Positions 1-2,761 of a DNA stretch of 5,417 bases are shown here, in pieces. Numbering within the stretch: the stretch's first letter is position 1; the number at the start of each line of letters is the position of its first letter. The stretch is from positions 1 to 5,417 of the forward strand of contig CABGHG010000123.1 of the NCBI GenBank assembly GCA_902158735.1. Direction: 5' to 3'. The DNA is from Candidatus Methanolliviera sp. GoM_oil (GTDB lineage Archaea; Halobacteriota; Methanoliparia; Methanoliparales; Methanoliparaceae). A program made the position numbers and the translations under genes. The notes beneath the pieces were generated by a model. It ran no database searches. It was not told where the DNA came from and saw nothing but the letters and a program-made list of their open reading frames with translations.

Positions 1-1
1 A

Positions 2-445
2 ATCATCGAGCTAATACTTTTGACAGGTCTTCGGGTGAGCGAAGTTTTGGGAATCACACCAGACGATATAGACTTTAGAAACCGAACGATCCAAATACAC
101 GGAAAAGGATCTCGTGATCGAACGGTATATCCACCTCGCGAACTTCTTTATGATCTCCGTGATTATATAGCCGATAAAGGGATTGAACGACAAAACCGTA
201 TCTTTACATTGACGAGACAGCGAGTATTTCAAACAATCAAAGAACTATCTGGCAGATCTCCGCACAAGTTGAGGCACACCTTCGCCGTGAACTACCTGGA
301 ATCTGGGGGAGATCTCCGAACTTTACAGAAGATACTCGGTCATTCATCTTTGAAGACGACATCTATCTATTTGGATCTTCTCGACTCGACTGTTCAAGAT
401 GCAAGTGAGAAATATTCGAGGTTCTTCTATCAAAAGTTTCGATGA
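2..445 (+). CDS. Tyrosine recombinase/integrase, C-terminal catalytic part (5' end outside window)
   Basis: This is the catalytic domain of a XerC/D-like tyrosine recombinase, which cuts and rejoins DNA through a 3'-phosphotyrosine intermediate. The frame is open from base 2, so the gene starts outside the window; the TTG at 20 is an internal Leu, not a start. The full set of active-site residues is visible: Arg I in TGLRVSE (32-34), the beta-hairpin Lys in HGKGSRDR (104-106), HKLR box with His 263-265 and Arg 272-274, His of LGHSS (341-343) and the nucleophile Tyr of SIYLDL (368-370). The C-terminal tail of about 24 residues after the Tyr is normal for the family. The last 37 codons recur twice downstream, each time without the rest of the gene, which suggests that the recombination site lies within this gene. 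The missing N-terminal half would hold the arm- or core-binding domain. The family call is secure; the exact substrate is unknown. Confidence 0.93.
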   Translation: MIELILLTGLRVSEVLGITPDDIDFRNRTIQIHGKGSRDRTVYPPRELLYDLRDYIADKGIERQNRIFTLTRQRVFQTIKELSGRSPHKLRHTFAVNYLESGGDLRTLQKILGHSSLKTTSIYLDLLDSTVQDASEKYSRFFYQKFR

Positions 446-447
446 GA
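331..447 (+). repeat. Integrase 3'-end repeat, copy 1 (inside the intact gene)
   Basis: This segment runs from the GATACT block just before LGHSS to the TGAG at the stop codon, and is the reference copy of a three-member direct repeat. It encodes LGHSS through KFR and contains the catalytic His and Tyr. Similarity to the other copies stops abruptly on both sides. Upstream, bases 322-330 match neither of the others; downstream, the sequences diverge right after TGAG. Confidence 0.9.
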
Positions 448-482
448 GGGGTGTGGCAGGTATGATAGCAGGAGGCTAAAAT

Positions 483-599
483 ATGAAATTTGAAGAGGCA
501 AAACAAAAAGAGATCGGGTGGGGATCTCGCACCAGAGACCTCATTGGTATCCGAAGAGATAAGATCTCAGGAAGATATGATCGGCGGTGGAAGAGGTAG
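483..599 (+). CDS. Small ORF of 38 aa, first ORF after integrase copy 1
   Basis: I do not recognise this small, highly charged and basic protein (starts MKFEEAKQKE, ends YDRRWKR). It is proposed because a perfect AGGAGG (470-475) sits 7 nt before the ATG, the best Shine-Dalgarno in this part of the window, and because it begins 37 nt after the integrase stop, in the position of the first gene of unit A. It has no membrane segment or obvious domain. It may instead be the relic of a longer gene. Coding status is uncertain, since 38 codons can be open by chance. Confidence 0.4.
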   Translation: MKFEEAKQKEIGWGSRTRDLIGIRRDKISGRYDRRWKR

Positions 600-604
600 G
601 TGGT

Positions 605-688
605 ATGATCAACATGAGCAAGTGGTATCCTATATCTTTCACGGCCGGAGATAAGTTGAGAAAAAAAGAGCGGCAGAACGAAAGGTAG
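605..688 (+). CDS. Possible small ORF of 27 aa
   Basis: A short frame (MINMSKWYPISF...) begins 5 nt after the preceding 38-aa ORF, with a GAGGTAGGTGG stretch just upstream as possible ribosome site. It is Lys/Arg/Glu-rich toward its end. It stops at TAG, and the same frame continues another 11 Glu/Lys-rich codons to TAA at 722-724. The product is unknown; length and composition give little support, and this may be decayed sequence. Confidence 0.2.
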   Translation: MINMSKWYPISFTAGDKLRKKERQNER

Positions 689-1002
689 GAAAAAGAAAAA
701 AAGGAAGCCGACGAGCAAAAGTAACGAGTGGATCGAAATTTCCACTCATTCTTCTTGGACGTGCCTTGAATGACACGCCTGATAACATCAAGAAGGATGA
801 AAATCCAAAGTTTTGCTAACAGCCCTTCGGAATGTAGTCTATATGTTGAAGTTTTGAGGGATAATGAGGATAAAGTCTCCCGGGGGAACCGCCACCGTGA
901 CTAATCCCAGGAATGTCGTATTATTTTGCTTCTCACTTGCCTTCTGTTGCGTCTCTGAATGCAGTTAAGCAGTAAAGAAGGTTAGACAGGAATTCCACAT
1001 TA

Positions 1003-1107
1003 TCACCCCCCGATAATTTCTTTTATTTGAACTATCCATCTGAGCCACTCTCCCCCCACCACAACTGACACGAATTTTTGGCATACCACATCATAAAATA
1101 TACTCAT
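1003..1107 (-). CDS. Possible small ORF of 34 aa, minus strand
   Basis: This frame (MSIFYDVVCQ...IKEIIGG) is rich in Val, Ile and Trp and would form an amphipathic or membrane-seeking peptide. It lies downstream of, and on the same strand as, the Cys-rich ORF at 1166-1270. Its ribosome site is weak. No family is recognised and the call rests only on plausible amino-acid composition. Confidence 0.15.
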   Translation of the reverse strand: MSIFYDVVCQKFVSVVVGGEWLRWIVQIKEIIGG

Positions 1108-1165
1108 TTTTATTACGCCCCGCGCAGATTTGCACCACTGCACGATACATATATCTTTGCTGGGC

Positions 1166-1270
1166 TCACGTGAAACCCACTATGTCTGCGCACACTTGCA
1201 CTATTTGTGCTATGTATATACACATCTCTATGCAGGTACCGCAGGTACATACTATGCATCCAATTGCCAT
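1166..1270 (-). CDS. Possible Cys-rich small ORF of 34 aa, minus strand
   Basis: The frame begins MAIGCIVCTCGTCIEMC, giving a tight cluster CxxCxCxxCxxxC, followed by an Ile/Val-rich stretch. An AT-rich TATA-like block on the same strand (about 1284-1300) is centred some 22-26 bp upstream of the ATG, where a leaderless archaeal promoter would put it. The Cys cluster could bind metal, but the surrounding sequence is repetitive and the plus strand is also open here, so chance is a serious alternative. Confidence 0.2.
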   Translation of the reverse strand: MAIGCIVCTCGTCIEMCIYIAQIVQVCADIVGFT

Positions 1271-1342
1271 GCCTATTTGTACCCTTATATAATATATAAA
1301 TGTGTGCTGCGGGAATCCTCGCCCTTTACAGTAGATGCATAT

Positions 1343-1376
1343 GTGGAGGCGTTAAAAGCCAACGCCGCGTTTCCAC
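1343..1376. repeat. Two-tier hairpin
   Basis: Inverted arms GGCGTT (1348-1353) and AACGCC (1361-1366) are separated by a 7-nt loop. They are extended by GTGGA (1343-1347) and TCCAC (1372-1376) across a 5-nt bulge, giving 11 pairs in total. It lies ~50 bp before the conserved unit-end repeat. It could be an RNA structure, a transcription terminator or the remnant of an insertion-sequence end. Confidence 0.5.
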
Positions 1377-1424
1377 CAGCGAGTAAGATAAATCTACATT
1401 ACCAACTTGTATTTTCCTCACCCT

Positions 1425-1459
1425 AACCTCACATCTCAAAAAATGTCATAGAATGCTCC
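1425..1459 (+). repeat. Conserved unit-end sequence, copy 1
   Basis: These 35 bp directly upstream of integrase repeat copy 2 match 2237-2271 with only five base differences (shared core CAAAAAATGTC and AGAATGCT). Nothing like it precedes the repeat in the intact integrase gene. It therefore behaves as the left half of an attachment site belonging to the inserted unit. Confidence 0.75.
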
Positions 1460-1577
1460 GATCTTGGGGCATTCATCTTTGAAAACAACATCAATATATC
1501 TCGATCTTCTCGACTCAACTGTTCAGGATGCAAGCGAGAAGTATTCGTCGCGGTTCTTCTATCAGAAGTTTCGGTGA
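1443..1577 (+). pseudogene. Integrase C-terminal fragment, repeat copy 2
   Basis: The frame from 1461 to the stop at 1575-1577 encodes ILGHSS through KFR, matching the end of the integrase gene at 2-445 apart from one extra Ser codon near the end (YSSRFF instead of YSRFF). All 14 differing codons from LGHSS to the end are synonymous. It keeps the catalytic His (1470-1472) and Tyr (1497-1499) but not the Arg, Lys or HxxR residues, so it cannot be a recombinase alone. The in-frame ATG at 1443 is followed by TAG two codons later, where copy 3 has GAG, so no standalone peptide is made from that start. It is best read as a recombination-ready replacement 3' end rather than ordinary decay. Confidence 0.8.
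1451..1474. repeat. Candidate recombinase core site (arm-6 bp-arm)
   Basis: Left arm GAATGCTCC (1451-1459) and right arm GGGGCATTC (1466-1474) are inverted repeats with one mismatch and flank a 6-bp spacer GATCTT (1460-1465). This is the usual layout of Xer-type core sites. The left edge of homology with the intact integrase gene falls exactly at the arm/spacer border. The structure is seen in the sequence; its use as a site is inferred. Confidence 0.5.
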
Positions 1578-1589
1578 GGTAGATGCGGT

Positions 1590-1682
1590 ATGCGGCGATA
1601 CATTATCGCATTCATCATCACTTTTGCGTGTGGTAGGATCTTAACCGATATCCTAAAGAGAAAAAGACTTAGACGTTCATAG
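1590..1682 (+). CDS. Small membrane-peptide ORF of 30 aa, first ORF after integrase copy 2
   Basis: The product begins MRRYIIAFIITFACG and ends in a strongly basic tail (KRKRLRRS). That is one short hydrophobic helix followed by about eight Lys/Arg residues, the pattern of a small inner-membrane peptide with its positive end inside the cell. GAGGT at 1576-1580 overlaps the integrase fragment's stop codon and lies 9 nt before the ATG, so the repeat itself may supply the ribosome site. No family is recognised. Position matches that of the 38-aa ORF in unit A. The call is tentative because of the length. Confidence 0.35.
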   Translation: MRRYIIAFIITFACGRILTDILKRKRLRRS

Positions 1683-1741
1683 AAGGGGCACATACGCACG
1701 AAGATGGGCAACCGTGATTATCTTCATTAGCGAAGGTAAAA

Positions 1742-1800
1742 CCGTGCGTTCTGCCGACCAAAAATATGCTAATTTTGAGTATGCACGGGTAATCATAAAT
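1742..1800 (+). promoter_or_regulatory. Putative promoter and operator of the RHH gene
   Basis: A TATA-like box CATAAAT (about 1794-1800) is centred some 27 bp before the ATG at 1824, and that ATG has no Shine-Dalgarno, so the transcript is probably leaderless. Upstream, CCGTGC (1742-1747) and GCACGG (1783-1788) form inverted arms around an AT-rich centre with AAAAT/ATTTT arms (1761-1776). Such nested symmetry next to a ribbon-helix-helix gene is a reasonable operator for autoregulation, but this is inferred. Confidence 0.4.
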
Positions 1801-1823
1801 AGGTAAAATGTTAATCAGCAGTT

Positions 1824-2135
1824 ATGCACCGAGTAACCATAAGCCTCCCGGATGAGATCTTGGAAAGAGTGGATAGGAAAGCTAAAAAAGAAAATCTATC
1901 CCGCTCTGCGTGTATCAGTGAGTTAATCACTTTTGGGATAACAGGCGATAAAAGTGATGAAGAAGTTAATCACTTAAAAGTTGAGAATGAAAATTTAAAA
2001 AGACAAGTTTCAAATCTGGAAGATCAGGCTACATGGCTACGGGGCGAATGTTCAAAGTTAAGCGATGCCATGATTCAAAAGGCGCTGCCGAGAAAAAGTG
2101 TTTTTTCCAAATTGAAATTTTGGGGGAAGAGATGA
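1824..2135 (+). CDS. Ribbon-helix-helix (CopG/MetJ-Arc class) regulator with leucine-zipper tail
   Basis: This 103-aa protein is a probable DNA-binding repressor. Residues 1-40 (MHRVTISLPDEILERVD... through SRSACISELITFGI) form a typical RHH unit: a short beta strand that enters the major groove, then two helices. RHH proteins act as dimers. Residues 44-85 form a coiled coil with Leu at 51, 58, 65, 72 and 79, five perfect heptads. The C-terminus (KSVFSKLKFWGKR) is basic. Plasmid CopG proteins usually consist of little more than the RHH unit, so the zipper is an added dimer- or tetramer-forming module. It is the only clear gene in unit B and probably controls its own promoter or copy number of the element; that role is inferred. 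The start is fixed by the RHH strand beginning at residue 3. A 23-aa ORF overlaps its stop. Confidence 0.85.
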   Translation: MHRVTISLPDEILERVDRKAKKENLSRSACISELITFGITGDKSDEEVNHLKVENENLKRQVSNLEDQATWLRGECSKLSDAMIQKALPRKSVFSKLKFWGKR

Positions 2136-2203
2136 GACTATCAAACCTGATCTTTGGAGAACTCATGTCTGCCGTAACTGGTTACGGATTGTTCAAGATA
2201 TAA
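2132..2203 (+). CDS. 23-aa ORF overlapping the RHH gene stop (ATGA)
   Basis: The ATG overlaps the TGA of the RHH gene, the arrangement expected for translational coupling, and a GGGGGAAGAG stretch lies upstream within that gene. The peptide (MRLSNLIFGELM...) is largely hydrophobic with one Glu and few basic residues, and could be a membrane-associated peptide. Its last third lies over a 16-bp near-palindrome. No family is recognised; reality as a gene is uncertain. Confidence 0.3.
   Translation: MRLSNLIFGELMSAVTGYGLFKI
2172..2187. repeat. Near-palindrome CCGTAAC-TG-GTTACGG
   Basis: Perfect 7-bp inverted arms with a 2-bp centre lie 37 bp after the RHH gene stop. The loop is too short for an RNA hairpin without opening a pair or two, so a dimeric DNA-binding protein site is at least as likely. 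It lies within the 23-aa ORF. Confidence 0.5.
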
Positions 2204-2236
2204 GCTTCAAAAATCATTCATAATCTCCAATCTTCA

Positions 2237-2271
2237 AACCTCCCATTTCAAAAAATGTCCGAGAATGCTTC
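2237..2271 (+). repeat. Conserved unit-end sequence, copy 2
   Basis: This is the counterpart of 1425-1459, five differences in 35 bp, directly upstream of integrase repeat copy 3. Unlike the first copy, it keeps the reading frame open from ATG 2255 into the integrase end. Confidence 0.75.
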
Positions 2272-2386
2272 GGTCTTAGGTCATTCATCCTTGAAGACGA
2301 CATCAATCTATCTCGATCTTCTCGACTCTACTGTTCAAGATGCAAGTGAGAAGTATTCGAGGTTCTTCTATCAAAAGTTTCGATGA
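2255..2386 (+). pseudogene. Integrase C-terminal fragment, repeat copy 3 (43-codon open frame)
   Basis: ATG 2255 opens a frame MSENASVLGHSS... that runs to the stop at 2384-2386. From LGHSS on, its 36 residues are identical to the integrase end at 335-442, while six codons differ, all synonymously. It holds the catalytic His (2282-2284) and Tyr (2309-2311). There is no Shine-Dalgarno before the ATG, and the peptide lacks the Arg/Lys/HxxR part of the active site, so independent function is doubtful. The equivalents of core arms are GAATGCTTC (2263-2271), spacer GGTCTT (2272-2277) and AGGTCATTC (2278-2286), less symmetrical than in copy 2. A second ATG (2383) overlaps the stop codon but leads into promoter sequence. 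Confidence 0.8.
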
Positions 2387-2452
2387 GGTTGCAAAATAGG
2401 GGCGCCAAATCAGAGATTTTCAACTGCACGAAAAAATTCAGATCGAAAACGT

Positions 2453-2484
2453 TTTATATAATCAATTTTATTCCAATATATAAG
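2453..2484 (+). promoter_or_regulatory. Putative TATA boxes for the replicase operon
   Basis: Two archaeal TATA-like boxes, TTTATATA (2453-2460) and TATATAAG (2477-2484), lie upstream of the first gene of unit C. Starts some 25 bp downstream of either would give a short leader containing the purine-rich block GGAGGAGGGGGG (2498-2509) and the GGAGG used at 2524. There is no other obvious promoter before the replicase. Confidence 0.4.
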
Positions 2485-2523
2485 ACTTTAAAAACACGGA
2501 GGAGGGGGGTCTGGAGGCAAAAA

Positions 2524-2679
2524 ATGAGGACAAAGAATGAAAGAAGTGAAGAAATAAGAGAGGGAGACGTGCTTATCCGCAGGGCACGGATATATAAGAA
2601 CCAAAGCTCGGCAGAGATCCACATTCCACCGCAATATGCAGGAAAATACTGTAAAGTGGTCGTTCTGGAAGGAGTGTAG
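2524..2679 (+). CDS. DUF2080-like (AbrB-fold type) small protein, 51 aa
   Basis: The C-terminal part, with IHIPPQYAGKYCKVVVLE, resembles the short archaeal DUF2080 proteins often found beside transposons and plasmid genes, which end in a similar 'P..W.GK.VKVVLLE' strand pattern. Those small beta-rich proteins are probably DNA-binding and AbrB-like. The N-terminal 13 residues are charged (MRTKNERSEEIRE). The start at 2524 is chosen because GGAGG (2513-2517) precedes it by 6 nt; the same frame stays open back to an ATG at 2383, but that would translate the promoter region. It is the first gene of a compact set: the 14-aa ORF follows with no gap, then the replicase. Possible role: autoregulator or DNA-binding partner of replication. 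The family call rests on recall of the motif only. Confidence 0.6.
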   Translation: MRTKNERSEEIREGDVLIRRARIYKNQSSAEIHIPPQYAGKYCKVVVLEGV

Positions 2680-2724
2680 ATGGCGAAAGGTAGAGCGGAT
2701 AAGCAAAGAGAATTGAGATTGTAA
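2680..2724 (+). CDS. 14-aa micro-ORF (leader-like)
   Basis: MAKGRADKQRELRL begins at the base after the stop of the preceding gene, with AAGGAG (2668-2673) 6 nt before its ATG. It is short and basic and ends 4 nt before the hairpin at 2729-2752. Its position suggests a leader peptide whose translation could affect that hairpin, but it may simply be chance. Confidence 0.3.
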   Translation: MAKGRADKQRELRL

Positions 2725-2728
2725 AAAA

Positions 2729-2752
2729 CTGCCCCGTTGGGACGCGGGGCAG
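2729..2752 (+). promoter_or_regulatory. GC-rich hairpin just before the replicase start
   Basis: CTGCCCCG (2729-2736) and CGGGGCAG (2745-2752) pair perfectly over an 8-nt loop. The 3' arm overlaps the start of the only ribosome-site-like sequence of the replicase, AGGCGG (2751-2756), which is 5 nt from the ATG. Folding would hide or crowd it. A terminator is less likely because no T-run follows. It is a plausible brake on replicase translation. Confidence 0.55.
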
Positions 2753-2761
2753 GCGGCACAA

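Larger units (their letters stand above)
725..1424. other. Long stretch without a convincing gene
   Basis: I see no recognisable protein family, tRNA or rRNA in this 700 bp. On the plus strand there is a 34-codon ORF at 864-968 with a hydrophobic end (VVLFCFSLAFCCV) but poor ribosome-site spacing. A 98-codon open frame at 1130-1426 is rich in His, Tyr and Cys and looks compositional. On the minus strand there are two 34-codon ORFs (1003-1107 and 1166-1270). The stretch 1100-1310 is rich in alternating pyrimidine-purine words such as TATATA and GCACAC. AT-rich hairpin arms ATTATC/GATAAT (999-1017) enclose a C-rich loop. The region may be the degraded body of unit A or hold an RNA that I cannot identify. 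Confidence 0.5.

Noticed and set aside
20..22. TTG start codon for the integrase
   Set aside because: The frame is open upstream to the window edge and the residues before it (IIELILL) fit the helix leading to the Arg I motif.
686..724. TAG read-through (pyrrolysine) joining the 27-aa ORF to 11 more codons
   Set aside because: The extension is short and low-complexity, and the ORF itself is doubtful; a TAG at this place needs no special reading.
476..745. 89-codon minus-strand frame with a Leu/Phe-rich start
   Set aside because: The hydrophobic run is the complement of a purine-rich Lys/Glu-type stretch on the plus strand, where small ORFs with ribosome sites lie.
1130..1426. 98-codon plus-strand open frame
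   Set aside because: Very rich in His, Tyr and Cys, no ribosome site, no domain, and it runs over the two-tier hairpin and almost into the unit-end repeat. It looks like a by-product of pyrimidine-purine-rich DNA.
1921..1975. 12-bp direct repeat AGTTAATCACTT inside the RHH gene
   Set aside because: The two copies are in different reading frames and have no symmetry or clear partner site apart from a partial GTTAATCA at 1810; probably chance in AT-rich DNA.
2383..2523. Longer start for the DUF2080-like gene at the ATG overlapping the integrase stop
   Set aside because: It would translate through two TATA-like boxes and the ribosome site; the added residues look non-conserved and the internal ATG at 2524 has GGAGG at good spacing.
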